Both the position numbers and the translations under genes were made by a program. A stretch of DNA of 64,000 nucleotides, from assembly GCF_007671655.1 (NCBI RefSeq), contig NZ_VCGX01000001.1, forward strand, positions 372,001-436,000. Direction: 5' to 3'. This document shows, one piece after another, positions 17,439-25,864 of the stretch (the stretch's first letter is position 1; every line of letters starts with the position of its first letter). The DNA comes from Marinobacter piscis (GTDB taxonomy: Bacteria; Pseudomonadota; Gammaproteobacteria; Pseudomonadales; Oleiphilaceae). Under the pieces are notes generated by a model. That model was not told where the DNA came from. It was given only the letters and a program-made list of their open reading frames with translations, and ran no database searches.

Positions 17439-18639
17439 GCTCTTCCTGTCTCAGATGATCGCCGATCAACGCCACCAGGCGCGTGGCTATCACGGTTTTG
17501 GTATCTGGCCCCAGAGTCTCCTGGCCTTCCGGCCAGAATACCGTGACAGCGTTACTGTCACTGTTGAACCCCAGCCCAGGCACGGACACATCATTGGCAA
17601 CAATCATACGCAGCTTCTTACGCTGCAGTTTGTCTTTTGCATAATCGGCAACATCTGTGGTTTCCGCCGCAAAGCCCACAGTGAACGGCGCATCCGGACG
17701 CCCCGCAATGGTTGCCAGGGTATCGGGGTTGCGAACCAACGGCAGCTCCATGGTCTCCGTGGACTTTTTAATCTTGTCACCAGCGAGACTCCGGGGCCGG
17801 TAATCAGCCACTGCAGCCGTTGCAATAAACAGGTCACAACCTTCATCAACCGCCTGGGAAGAAGCCTGTAACAGATCCTCCGCCGTAAGAACGTCCCGCA
17901 CCTCAACACCTGTCGGGGGTGGCAGGTTCACAGGGCCACTGAGAAGAATGACTCTGGCACCCGCATCCCGTGCAGCAACTGCCAGCGCGTAACCCATTTT
18001 CCCGGAGCTATGGTTGCTGATATAGCGCACCGGGTCGATCGGCTCCCGGGTCGGGCCTGCGGTGATCACAACCCGCTTGCCGGCAAGTTTACCGGATCCG
18101 TTGTGCTGTTGCGTGATCAGTCTGGCCATGTCGGCGGCTTCAAGCATGCGCCCCGACCCGATATCGCCACAGGCCTGGTCTCCCTGAGCCGGTCCCCACA
18201 GGGTAATCTGCGGGTCGCTTTCCAGCAGACGAATATTGCGCTGGGTACGACCGTTTCCCCACATAGCCTGGTTCATCGCTGGTGCGACCGCGATAGGCGC
18301 CTCTGTCGCACAGCAAATAGTGGTCAGCAGATCGTCCGCCATACCCTGTGCAAGGCGGGCAATAAAATCTGCAGAGGCAGGTGCAACGACAACCTGATCT
18401 GCCCATTTGGCCAGCTCTATGTGCCCCATACCCGCTTCGGCTTCCGGATCCAGCAAAGATGTCCGTACCGGTTCACCACTGAGCGCCTGAAAGGTCAGGG
18501 GCGTCACAAAGGCCTGAGCACCTCGGGTCATAACCACCCTTACTTCGTACCCCGCTTTTTTCAGCAGACGCACAAGCTCAGCGCTTTTATAGGCTGCAAT
18601 ACCGCCGGTCAGGCCCAGCAGAATCTTTCTGAACGCCAT
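17431..18639 (-). CDS. coaBC: Bifunctional phosphopantothenoylcysteine decarboxylase / phosphopantothenate-cysteine ligase
   Basis: 402 residues from the ATG at 18639 (GGAG upstream). The N-terminal flavoprotein domain has '[24 protein letters not shown]', '[22 protein letters not shown]' and the 'PAMNQAMW' motif. The C-terminal CoaB domain begins near residue 190 ('[34 protein letters not shown]') and has 'AAVADYRP' and 'KIKK'. It converts 4'-phosphopantothenate plus cysteine to 4'-phosphopantetheine in CoA synthesis. First gene of the run coaBC-dut-algC-argB, divergent from radC as in Pseudomonas. Confidence 0.96.
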   Translation of the reverse strand: MAFRKILLGLTGGIAAYKSAELVRLLKKAGYEVRVVMTRGAQAFVTPLTFQALSGEPVRTSLLDPEAEAGMGHIELAKWADQVVVAPASADFIARLAQGMADDLLTTICCATEAPIAVAPAMNQAMWGNGRTQRNIRLLESDPQITLWGPAQGDQACGDIGSGRMLEAADMARLITQQHNGSGKLAGKRVVITAGPTREPIDPVRYISNHSSGKMGYALAVAARDAGARVILLSGPVNLPPPTGVEVRDVLTAEDLLQASSQAVDEGCDLFIATAAVADYRPRSLAGDKIKKSTETMELPLVRNPDTLATIAGRPDAPFTVGFAAETTDVADYAKDKLQRKKLRMIVANDVSVPGLGFNSDSNAVTVFWPEGQETLGPDTKTVIATRLVALIGDHLRQEEHE

Positions 18640-18826
18640 AATAACTCCGTGTTCGTTCCTGTCAGATCCGTAACATACCATGCTATGGCCATCGCAACAG
18701 CCTGCAAAATGTCCCGGAGCTTACCTGTCTGTTGCTTTTTGCAGCCGCTTTCAGAAACAATACAGCCATACGCACAACCCGGATGCAGGATGCACCCGGG
18801 CTGATACCCGACACAAGGAAGTAACA

Positions 18827-19501
18827 ATGACTGATCCCGCCTGGCCAAGGGACGAACGCCCCCGGGAACGCCTTCTTGCCCATGGTTCCGAAAGCCTGTC
18901 TGATGCAGAACTTCTGGCTATTTTTTTACGCACCGGCACGACCGGTATGCCGGTAATGGAACTGTCGCGCTTTCTCCTGCAGGAGTTTAGCGGGTTGCGC
19001 GGTTTACTGACCGCCTCCCGGCGGCAATTCTGTGGCGTCAAAGGGCTGGGCACTGCGAAGTATGCCCAGGTTCAGGCCGCCATGGAAATGGCCCGCCGGG
19101 TAATGGATGAGCCCTTGCGTCAGGGTGACCCGCTGCGCTCACCGGAGGATACCCGCCGATTTCTGACCAGCCGCCTGGGCACCTATCCCCACGAGGTTTT
19201 CGCCGGCCTTTTTCTGGACAACCGGCACCGGGTTATTCAGTATAGAGAACTGTTCAGAGGCACGATTGATGGTGCCGCGGTTTATCCCAGAGAAGTGGTG
19301 CGCCAGGCTCTGGAAGATAATGCGGCGGCCGTTATTTTTGCCCACAACCACCCCTCGGGGGTAGCTGAACCCAGCCAGGCAGATATATCTCTCACGCGGC
19401 GTCTGAAAGACGCACTTGGACTTGTGGATATCAGGGTTCTTGACCATATGGTTGTGGGTCATGGTGAGGTAATATCGCTTGCCGAACGTGGATTGATGTA
19501 G
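18827..19501 (+). CDS. radC: RadC/JAB-domain DNA repair-family protein
   Basis: 224 residues from the ATG at 18827 with AAGGAAG upstream; the open frame runs 49 codons further upstream without support. The N-terminal helix-hairpin-helix region ('[36 protein letters not shown]') precedes the MPN/JAB domain with the metal-binding signature '[14 protein letters not shown]' and the conserved Glu upstream ('[17 protein letters not shown]'). RadC was once linked to recombination repair, but its activity is not established. Divergent from coaBC and upstream of rpmBG, as in Pseudomonas and E. coli. Confidence 0.92.
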   Translation: MTDPAWPRDERPRERLLAHGSESLSDAELLAIFLRTGTTGMPVMELSRFLLQEFSGLRGLLTASRRQFCGVKGLGTAKYAQVQAAMEMARRVMDEPLRQGDPLRSPEDTRRFLTSRLGTYPHEVFAGLFLDNRHRVIQYRELFRGTIDGAAVYPREVVRQALEDNAAAVIFAHNHPSGVAEPSQADISLTRRLKDALGLVDIRVLDHMVVGHGEVISLAERGLM

Positions 19502-19550
19502 ACTGTCCCGGAGAATTTCAGAAAAACTGGCCAATTTCCCAACAATTTTT

Positions 19551-19579
19551 TTGCGTTGGGGGGCTGGTTCTGGTATAAA
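19551..19579 (+). promoter_or_regulatory. Sigma-70 promoter of rpmB-rpmG
   Basis: TTGCGT (19551-19556), 17 bases, TATAAA (19574-19579). The predicted start near 19586 leaves a leader of about 134 bases before rpmB. The spacing is ideal and no other good candidate is seen in the interval. Confidence 0.65.
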
Positions 19580-19580
19580 A

Positions 19581-19629
19581 GCGTCCCTTTCTGGCGGCGT
19601 CTGGCGAGCAGCGTTCAGTTCAGGGACGC
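19581..19629 (+). promoter_or_regulatory. Closed stem at the 5' end of the rpmBG leader
   Basis: GCGTCCCT (19581-19588) pairs exactly with AGGGACGC (19622-19629), enclosing 33 bases. It coincides with the predicted transcript start. Ribosomal protein leaders are often regulatory, but no known motif is recognised here. Confidence 0.35.
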
Positions 19630-19719
19630 AAACAGGGGCGTAACCGTTCCTCGGCAACCAGAGACGCGTTAAAATCGAATTCGAATTTATTAAGACCATT
19701 GCTCAGGTCGGAGGCAAGT

Positions 19720-19956
19720 ATGTCCAGAGTTTGTCAGGTTACCGGTAAGCGTCCGGTCACCGGTAATAATGTATCCCACGCGATGAACCATAACCGTCGT
19801 CGCTTTCTGCCGAACCTGCAGAACCACCGTTTCTGGGTTGAGACCGAGAAGCGCTTCGTGAGGCTGCGCGTATCCACAAAGGGCATGCGCATCATCGACA
19901 AAAAAGGCATTGACGCTGTGCTGGCCGATCTTCGTGCCCGCGGCGAGAAAGTATAA
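19720..19956 (+). CDS. rpmB: 50S ribosomal protein L28
   Basis: 78 residues, from the ATG at 19720 after GGAGG. Begins [20 protein letters not shown] and ends [12 protein letters not shown], nearly identical to E. coli L28, including '[14 protein letters not shown]'. A protein of the large ribosomal subunit near the E-site. Followed after 11 bases by rpmG. Confidence 0.98.
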   Translation: MSRVCQVTGKRPVTGNNVSHAMNHNRRRFLPNLQNHRFWVETEKRFVRLRVSTKGMRIIDKKGIDAVLADLRARGEKV

Positions 19957-19967
19957 GGAGCCGCATC

Positions 19968-20123
19968 ATGCGCGAGAAAATCAAGCTGGTATCTTCAGCA
20001 GGCACTGGTCATTTCTACACGACCAAAAAGAACAAGCGAAACACCCCGGAAAAAATCGCTATGAAAAAGTACGATCCGGTGGTTCGCAAGCACGTTGAGT
20101 ACAAGGAAGCCAAAATCAAGTAA
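19968..20123 (+). CDS. rpmG: 50S ribosomal protein L33
   Basis: 51 residues from the ATG at 19968, with AAGGAG directly upstream. Sequence [19 protein letters not shown] continues with [18 protein letters not shown] and ends KEAKIK. It has no cysteines, so it is the zinc-independent form, as in E. coli. Second gene of the rpmBG operon, closed by a very strong terminator. Confidence 0.98.
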   Translation: MREKIKLVSSAGTGHFYTTKKNKRNTPEKIAMKKYDPVVRKHVEYKEAKIK

Positions 20124-20134
20124 TTATTGATTTG

Positions 20135-20187
20135 GCGCCCATTAAAAAACCCGGCAAGACCATCTTGCCGGGTTTTTTAATGGGCGC
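20135..20187. terminator. Perfect 25-bp bidirectional terminator between rpmG and the EEP gene
   Basis: Positions 20135-20159 and 20163-20187 are exact reverse complements over 25 bases with a 3-base loop. The stem contains an A6 tract, GC-rich apex CCCGGCAAGA and T6 tract, so each strand yields GC stem plus U-run. The TAG stop of the convergent gene begins at the edge of the stem (20187-20189). Confidence 0.92.
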
Positions 20188-21047
20188 TAGAATTTCTCCA
20201 GGTATCCGTCCGGCAGCGCAATGTCCATGGCAATCGGCAGGTGATCTGACATAGGGTAGCTGACCACCTCTGAATTTCGTATTTGCAGGCTGGGGCTCAC
20301 CAGGATGTGATCCAGCGCCTTCTCCGGGCGCCAGCTGGGGAAACTGTGAGCCGTGTCCGGGAGCGGCAGTAAGTCCGTCTCCTTAAGCGGCGTGCGGGTC
20401 AGAAGCTCTTCGGCATGGTTGTTCATATCACCCATCAGAACAACGTGCCGATACCTGGAAATCAACTCACTGACAAAACCAAGCTGACGCTGTTGCGCCG
20501 CCTTACTCAGCGACAGATGCATCATAACCAGAACCAGCGGGTCCTCTTCCGTACCATAACGGGCAACAATGGCACCTCTTCCGGGGACCCTCCCCGGCAA
20601 CTTGTACTCTTTTACGTCCAGAGGCCGGAACCGGCTAAGCAGACCATTACTGTGCTGGGCAATCTGTCCGAGATTGCGATTCAGCTGCTGATGCCAGTAC
20701 GGAATACCCGCTGCCTCAGCAAGGTATTGAACCTGGTTGATGTAGCCGCTTCGCAAGCTGCCTCCGTCACACTCCTGCAACGCCACCACATCGTAGTTAC
20801 TGAGCAACGATGCGATGCGGTCCAGGTTCTGGATACGACTGCGGTGAGGAAGGAAGTGTTGCCAGCTTCGGGTGAGATAGTGCCGGTAAGCCGAGGTGTT
20901 GATACCCACCTGGATATTAAAGGTCAGCAGCCTCAGGTGCCGCTGGGGTTCAAAGGCGGGCACATGCTCAAGCCCCGAGTTCGAGCCTTTAGACTCGTCC
21001 CGGGACCTGATTATCCCGTCCAGCTGTTTTCTGAAACGTTTATACAT
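20187..21047 (-). CDS. Endonuclease/exonuclease/phosphatase (EEP) family protein
   Basis: 286 residues. The core begins at about residue 37 ('HLRLLTFNIQVG', the Asn-containing first motif), then 'VVALQECDGG' (metal-binding Glu), 'GDMNNHAEELL' (catalytic Asp-x-Asn), 'ALDHILVSP' and C-terminal 'SDHLPIAMDI' (Asp-His pair). All active-site residues of the DNase I/AP-endonuclease/phosphatase superfamily are present. The substrate is unknown; it may be a nuclease or a phosphodiesterase. No signal peptide. It is downstream of dsbA on the same strand, as in Pseudomonas. AGAGGT upstream supports the ATG. Confidence 0.88.
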   Translation of the reverse strand: MYKRFRKQLDGIIRSRDESKGSNSGLEHVPAFEPQRHLRLLTFNIQVGINTSAYRHYLTRSWQHFLPHRSRIQNLDRIASLLSNYDVVALQECDGGSLRSGYINQVQYLAEAAGIPYWHQQLNRNLGQIAQHSNGLLSRFRPLDVKEYKLPGRVPGRGAIVARYGTEEDPLVLVMMHLSLSKAAQQRQLGFVSELISRYRHVVLMGDMNNHAEELLTRTPLKETDLLPLPDTAHSFPSWRPEKALDHILVSPSLQIRNSEVVSYPMSDHLPIAMDIALPDGYLEKF

Positions 21048-21112
21048 AGTACCTCTGTCGTGCCGCCCTGTTTGACAACCTCGAAAGAGAAAAAGCTATG
21101 CAGAGCGTTACC

Positions 21113-21748
21113 TTACTGATTCTCAGTGTGCTCTTTCTCCACCAGATAATCCACAACCTCCAGCATTGCTTCAAGGCTACCTGCCATAGAGGCGCTGATC
21201 GTGTATTTGCCATTCACCAGCATGCTGGGTGTACCGGTAATACGCGCACCACGAATCTTTGACTGCGCCTGCTGCATGCGCGCATTTACTCCGAAGCTTT
21301 TGTAATTGGCAAGAAACTCATCCGGGTCTACGCCATGCTCAGCCACAAAGCCGGCGAGTGACTCGCCATCGTTAAGCGGCCGACGCTGACCAGCCAGCGC
21401 GTCAAACATCGGGTCATGCATGGTGTCCAGCGCATCCATCGCTTCAAGGGCGTAGAAGGCGCGGGCATGGGGCTCCCAGGAGCTCCCCAGAGCTGCGGGA
21501 ATGCGCACATACTCTACGTAATCAGGTGCTTCGGCTTCCCACGCCTCGGCGAGCGGCTTGAAGTTATAACAATGCGGGCAGCCATACCAGAACACTTCGG
21601 CAACCTCTATGCCTGAGTCGCTGGCCGTGCGTACCGGGGTATCCAGCTTCTTGTAATGCGTGCCTTCCTTCCAGTCAGCAGCACTGGCCGAACCAAACAC
21701 CATCAGTGCTGCGAACAGCAGTGTTGTTATCCTGAGAGTTCGAAACAT
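21113..21748 (-). CDS. dsbA: Thiol:disulfide interchange protein DsbA
   Basis: 211 residues from the ATG at 21748 (GGGAG upstream). Signal peptide to about residue 23 (GSASA|ADW). Thioredoxin-fold active site 'FWYGCPHCYNF' with Cys-Pro-His-Cys, and the cis-Pro loop 'ITGTPSMLVNGKY'. It oxidises cysteines of secreted proteins in the periplasm and is re-oxidised by DsbB. It lies downstream of the cytochrome c4 gene, separated by a strong terminator, so it probably has its own promoter in 21749-21842. Confidence 0.95.
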   Translation of the reverse strand: MFRTLRITTLLFAALMVFGSASAADWKEGTHYKKLDTPVRTASDSGIEVAEVFWYGCPHCYNFKPLAEAWEAEAPDYVEYVRIPAALGSSWEPHARAFYALEAMDALDTMHDPMFDALAGQRRPLNDGESLAGFVAEHGVDPDEFLANYKSFGVNARMQQAQSKIRGARITGTPSMLVNGKYTISASMAGSLEAMLEVVDYLVEKEHTENQ

Positions 21749-21842
21749 TAAATATCTCCCGCCTTTCCTGAGTGTGGTGATAGAGAAGTATGACCTGTCA
21801 GCCCTGAAAAGTTCCACATGTCATGGGTTACAGAACCGAAAA

Positions 21843-21895
21843 ACAAAAAACCCGCCAGACAGTGCCTCCATAAACAGGGGCACTCCCGGGCGGGG
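21843..21895 (-). terminator. Intrinsic terminator of the cytochrome c4 transcript
   Basis: Read on the minus strand: CCCGCC and AGTGCC arms (21889-21895 and 21879-21884) pair with GGCACT (21861-21866) and GGCGGG (21851-21856), followed by TTTTTTGTTTTT. A two-part stem with a strong U-run. Confidence 0.85.
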
Positions 21896-21921
21896 TCTGC
21901 TGTCTGACACTAAAAGCGATT

Positions 21922-22530
21922 TTAGTTCAGGCCGGAAATATAGCTGGAAACAGCCTCTATTTCTGCATCAGACAACCTTGCAGACACATCCATCATAATC
22001 TCGGCATTCGCGTTATTGTCACGGGTGCCGTCACGGTACGCCTTCAGCTGCTTGGCAATATACTCAGCATTCTGGCCCCCTAGGTGCGGATAGCCTGCCG
22101 GCTCGTTACCCTTGCCCTGCGGGTTATGACAGGAGGCGCAGGCGGGAACACCTGTCGCCATGTTACCCCCGCGATAAATGGCCTCACCTTTATCCACCAG
22201 ATCCGGGTCCGCCTGATTGACCGTGATTTCCTGCTGTGCGAAGTAAGCAGCCAGATCCTGGAGCTCCTGGTCCGACTTGCCCGTAAGCTGGCCTGCCATT
22301 TCCGGAATAGAGCGGCTATCGTCCTGAATGGCCACCAGCTGGTCATACAAATACTTTTCACCCAGCCCGGATATTTTAGGATATGCACCCATAATTGGTG
22401 CCGATCCGCCTTGTCCATGACACGCCTGACAGGCTACCGCATTCTGCTCACCCGCTTCAGGATCTCCTGCTCCGTGCGCCATGGCGGTAAGGCCAACGCC
22501 GAAAACAAACCCTGCGATCAGTTTTTTCAT
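21922..22530 (-). CDS. Cytochrome c4 (dihaem)
   Basis: 202 residues from the ATG at 22530 (GGAG upstream). Signal peptide 'KKLIAGFVFGVGLTAMAHGAG'. Two haem-binding CxxCH motifs, 'CQACHGQGG' and 'CASCHNPQGKGN', each in one half of the protein, and axial Met candidates in 'IPEMAGQL' and 'AEIMMDV'. Two-domain periplasmic electron carrier that passes electrons to terminal oxidases. Divergent from engB and upstream of dsbA, the same block as in Pseudomonas. Confidence 0.95.
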   Translation of the reverse strand: MKKLIAGFVFGVGLTAMAHGAGDPEAGEQNAVACQACHGQGGSAPIMGAYPKISGLGEKYLYDQLVAIQDDSRSIPEMAGQLTGKSDQELQDLAAYFAQQEITVNQADPDLVDKGEAIYRGGNMATGVPACASCHNPQGKGNEPAGYPHLGGQNAEYIAKQLKAYRDGTRDNNANAEIMMDVSARLSDAEIEAVSSYISGLN

Positions 22531-22703
22531 GCTCGCTCCGCTTCTCTCGTCTTGAAAATATTCTTTATTTGCAGCCGGCAGGTGCTGATCAGTCACGCTA
22601 AAAACCAGGACTGTCAGCGGTTACGCAAAGCGTACCGCCAGGAATTGGTGTAGCATTATACATTAATCACTGACAACTGAAATCCAAAGGAAAGCCTACC
22701 GCT

Positions 22704-23351
22704 GTGGACCCTGACCTGACTCAAAAAAGTATTTCATTTAACAGCGCCCGTTTTTTGGTCAGCGCTCCCCGATTGCAAGACTGCCCGCCCGATACGGGTA
22801 CGGAAGTTGCCTTTGCGGGACGCTCGAACGCGGGCAAATCCAGCGCCCTGAACGCTATTACAGCAAACAGCAAACTGGCCCGGACCAGTAAAACACCCGG
22901 GCGTACACGCCTGATTAACTTTTTCTCGCTGAACCGGGAACATGCACGGCTGGTCGACCTCCCCGGGTACGGCTACGCAAAAGTATCAAGGGATATAAAG
23001 GATGACTGGCAAAAACACCTGGAAGACTACCTGAACGACCGTCAGTGTCTTCGGGGCCTGGTCCTGGTGATGGATATACGGCATCCGCTCACCGATTTTG
23101 ACCAGATGATGGTGGAGTGGTGTGAGTATAATCAACTGCCCCTGATGATCCTGGCCACAAAAGCGGACAAGCTTAAGTTCGGGCAAGCCAAAAACAGCAT
23201 CCTCGACATTGGCCGCAAGCTTGAGGAATACAGCTGCGTTCAGCACCTGATCATGTTTTCAGCCACCTCCAAACGGGGTGTCGATGACTGCCGGGCGGCA
23301 CTGACAGATTGGCTGGAGAGTACTGAAGAAACAGCGGGTGATGACCTCTGA
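22704..23351 (+). CDS. engB: Ribosome biogenesis GTP-binding protein EngB (YihA)
   Basis: 215 residues from a GTG at 22704 with AAAGGAAAG upstream. GTPase motifs in order: G1 'GRSNAGKSSALN', G2 'TPGRTRLINFF', G3 'DLPGYGYAKV', G4 'TKADKL', G5 'SATSKRG'. The 'PGYGYA' string is diagnostic of EngB. Essential GTPase acting in assembly of the 50S subunit. Confidence 0.95.
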   Translation: MDPDLTQKSISFNSARFLVSAPRLQDCPPDTGTEVAFAGRSNAGKSSALNAITANSKLARTSKTPGRTRLINFFSLNREHARLVDLPGYGYAKVSRDIKDDWQKHLEDYLNDRQCLRGLVLVMDIRHPLTDFDQMMVEWCEYNQLPLMILATKADKLKFGQAKNSILDIGRKLEEYSCVQHLIMFSATSKRGVDDCRAALTDWLESTEETAGDDL

Positions 23352-23364
23352 CAGACAGAAAAAA

Positions 23365-23389
23365 CCGGCCTGCGATAACGCAAGGCCGG
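23365..23389 (-). terminator. Terminator downstream of laoR
   Basis: CCGGCCTGCG and CGCAAGGCCGG pair with one bulge around ATAA. On the minus strand a run of T6 follows the stem (23359-23364), so the polarity suits the laoR transcript rather than engB. Confidence 0.7.
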
Positions 23390-23508
23390 CAAAACGTCAG
23401 GGTTTGCGACGTGTTAAAACCTGAGGCTTCGCTCAGGGGCATCAGAAACGTCCGATTTTCCGACACCTGTCACTGGGACAGGGCCATTACCTGGAAGTTC
23501 CCTGCGCC

Positions 23509-24168
23509 TCAAAACCGGTGGACCGGCAGTGCCGGTCGGTACTTCTCCCTCAGCGCCATAACCCGATCCCGGTACGCCGGCGTCAGGTAGGGGATTTCCA
23601 GCGTCAGTACCTGATAAATACCCTGCTTCAGCTCCCGGAGTGTCAGGCTGGCAGACGCCTCTGCCGCATGGGCGGTTTTCAGATAGGCCATCCAGTTGGT
23701 TATCACCAGCCACACATTCAACGACATAGCCGTCCGCAAAGACTCCGGTTGTGGTTCGATAATACCGCCGTCTGCCAGCTTCTCGAAAATACGGCTGATG
23801 GCCATCAGGCAACGGTCAGTAAACGCCCGATAGTCACTGCGCAGACGTGGGTCCCTGTCCAGCAGGTATTCCAGATCCCGATGCAAAAACCGGTAACTCC
23901 ACAACCCGTCAAATACCGACTCCAGGTAAAACGCCATATCATCAAGCGTTAACGGCCGGTGTTCAGGAATGTCCAGGTAGTAGCCCACGAGCTTTTCATA
24001 TTCCTGGAAAAGCTCGTAAATAATGTCGGACTTGTTGCGAAAATGGTAATAAAGGTTGCCCGGCGATATCGCCAGGTGTGCTGCAATGTGATTGGTCGTA
24101 ACGTCGCGCTCGCCGCGCTCGTTAAACAGCTCAAGGCTGGACAGAAGTATCTTGTCTCTGGTTTTCAT
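23509..24168 (-). CDS. laoR: TetR-family repressor LaoR
   Basis: 219 residues from the ATG at 24168 with GGTGAG upstream; two upstream in-frame ATGs lack ribosome sites. The N-terminal HTH is 'KTRDKILLSSLELFNERGERDVTTNHIAAHLAISPGNLYYHFRNKSDIIYELF', a canonical TetR domain; the remainder is the ligand/dimer domain ('SLNVWLVITNWMAYLKTAH'). It is divergent from an aldehyde dehydrogenase, Tat protein and GMC oxidoreductase followed by coaD, exactly the order of laoR-laoC-laoB-laoA-coaD in P. aeruginosa, where LaoR controls long-chain alcohol and aldehyde oxidation. A 16-bp perfect palindrome lies in the divergent promoter region. Confidence 0.88.
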   Translation of the reverse strand: MKTRDKILLSSLELFNERGERDVTTNHIAAHLAISPGNLYYHFRNKSDIIYELFQEYEKLVGYYLDIPEHRPLTLDDMAFYLESVFDGLWSYRFLHRDLEYLLDRDPRLRSDYRAFTDRCLMAISRIFEKLADGGIIEPQPESLRTAMSLNVWLVITNWMAYLKTAHAAEASASLTLRELKQGIYQVLTLEIPYLTPAYRDRVMALREKYRPALPVHRF

Positions 24169-24229
24169 AGACTCACCGGCGCTCATTGTTGAGAAGCTCA
24201 CAAATGGCCCGATTCGCCATAGGCCCTGC

Positions 24230-24258
24230 TTGACTCCCTAGAGTATATACTCTAATAA
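24230..24258 (+). promoter_or_regulatory. Promoter of laoCBA
   Basis: TTGACT (24230-24235), 17 bases, TAATAA (24253-24258). The spacer is almost entirely occupied by the LaoR palindrome, a repressor-blocked promoter design. The start of transcription would be near 24265, 80 bases before laoC. Confidence 0.65.
24239..24254. promoter_or_regulatory. Candidate LaoR operator, 16-bp perfect palindrome
   Basis: TAGAGTATATACTCTA is its own reverse complement. It lies between laoR and laoC, inside the spacer of the laoC promoter, and 70 bases from the laoR start. Confidence 0.75.
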
Positions 24259-24347
24259 TACCGGAATATGCAAGTTGTGCGTTTATTCGTCAACATAAAA
24301 TATCCAGCTTCGCCGCCATCAGCCAGCGGTGCCAACAGGGGGACACC

Positions 24348-25793
24348 ATGGAGTCCAACGTTGTTCAGCTCACAGAGAGCAAAAAACATATGCAACATAC
24401 TCACCGGGTGTTCGGGGATCAGAAAAAAGCATTTTATAACAACCCCACACCGTCGCTGAGCGAGCGCAAAGAGAACCTTTCGCGCCTCAAGCAGGCGTTG
24501 CTCACCTACCAGGATCGCATTCTGGAAGCCATTGACCAGGATTTCACCTGCCGCTCGCGGGATGAGTCCCTGATTGCAGAGCTGATGCCCTCCGTTCAGG
24601 GCATCAACCACACCCTGAAACACCTGGGAAGCTGGATGAAACCTTCCCGCCGGTCGGTCTCGGTCCTGTTCCAGCCTGCCAGTAACAAAGTGCACTATCA
24701 GCCCAAAGGCGTCGTGGGAGTCATCGTGCCCTGGAACTACCCGCTTTACCTGGCGGTAGGACCACTGGTTGCGTCACTTGCAGCCGGTAACCGGACCATG
24801 ATCAAAATGTCAGAGTTCACACCCCATATATCCAGCCTGTTCAAAGAACTTATAGAGGCAACGTTCCCGGAGGATCTGGTTACGGTCATCAATGGCGACG
24901 CCGACGTTGCTGCTGACTTTTCTGCACGGCCCTTCGATCATATGTTGTTCACCGGCTCTACTGCTGTCGGCAAACTGGTCATGCGTGCGGCCGCCGAAAA
25001 CCTGACACCGGTGACGCTGGAACTGGGCGGAAAATCACCTGCCATTGTTTCTCAGGATGTCCCGCTGGAGGATGCAGCCCAGCGTATCGCGTTTGGCAAG
25101 GCACTCAATGCCGGCCAGACCTGTATAGCACCGGATTATGTGCTTTGCCCGGCGGACCGGATTCAGGCTTTCGCTGACGAATTCCGGAACCAGGTCTCCG
25201 GTATGTACCCGTCGCTGCGCGATAATGAAGACTACACCGCGATCATCAATGAGCGACAGTACAATCGCCTGCAGGATTACCTGACCGATGCCCGAGCCAA
25301 AGGCGCCGAGCTTATCGAGATCAACCCGGCACAGGAAAACCTGGGGGATGGCACCCGCAAAATGCCCCTGACACTGGTGCTGAAAACCACTCCGGACATG
25401 AAAATCATGCAGGAGGAAATTTTTGGCCCTGTTCTCCCTGTTGTCAGTTATGGCAACCTCAATGAAGCCATTCAATACATTAACGACCGTCCGCGCCCGC
25501 TGGCCCTGTATTTCTTTGGGTATGATCGCGACCAGCAACGCCAGGTGATTGACAATACCCTCTCCGGAGGCATGTGCATTAACGACTCACTGATGCACGT
25601 TGCCCAGGACGACCTGCCTTTTGGTGGTATAGGCGACTCCGGCATGGGTCACTACCACGGCAAGGAAGGCTTCCTGACCTTTTCGCATCACCGGGCGATT
25701 TTTACCAGGCAGAAATTCAACAGCGGTAAATTTGTTTACCCTCCTTACGGAACATCGTTTCATAAAATGGTCTATAGATTCTTTATCCGGTGA
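24348..25793 (+). CDS. laoC: Aldehyde dehydrogenase LaoC (coniferyl-aldehyde-dehydrogenase type)
   Basis: 481 residues. NAD-binding and catalytic features: 'VVGVIVPWNYPLYLAVGPLVASLAAGN' with the oxyanion Asn, 'FTGSTAVGKLVM', general base Glu in 'LELGGKSPAIV', nucleophile Cys in 'NAGQTCIAPDYVL', and 'EEIFGPVLPVV'. It resembles the coniferyl aldehyde dehydrogenase branch. In this locus the expected role is oxidation of long-chain aldehydes to fatty acids, after LaoA has oxidised the alcohol. A GGGGGA site precedes the ATG. No signal peptide. A GTG overlapping its stop could extend laoB upstream. Confidence 0.9.
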   Translation: MESNVVQLTESKKHMQHTHRVFGDQKKAFYNNPTPSLSERKENLSRLKQALLTYQDRILEAIDQDFTCRSRDESLIAELMPSVQGINHTLKHLGSWMKPSRRSVSVLFQPASNKVHYQPKGVVGVIVPWNYPLYLAVGPLVASLAAGNRTMIKMSEFTPHISSLFKELIEATFPEDLVTVINGDADVAADFSARPFDHMLFTGSTAVGKLVMRAAAENLTPVTLELGGKSPAIVSQDVPLEDAAQRIAFGKALNAGQTCIAPDYVLCPADRIQAFADEFRNQVSGMYPSLRDNEDYTAIINERQYNRLQDYLTDARAKGAELIEINPAQENLGDGTRKMPLTLVLKTTPDMKIMQEEIFGPVLPVVSYGNLNEAIQYINDRPRPLALYFFGYDRDQQRQVIDNTLSGGMCINDSLMHVAQDDLPFGGIGDSGMGHYHGKEGFLTFSHHRAIFTRQKFNSGKFVYPPYGTSFHKMVYRFFIR

Positions 25794-25864
25794 CCGGCTC
25801 TGCTTTAACCCGGGCCCTCACGGGCCTGGATAATCGCGACAAACAGAACAAGAGCGACCAATAT

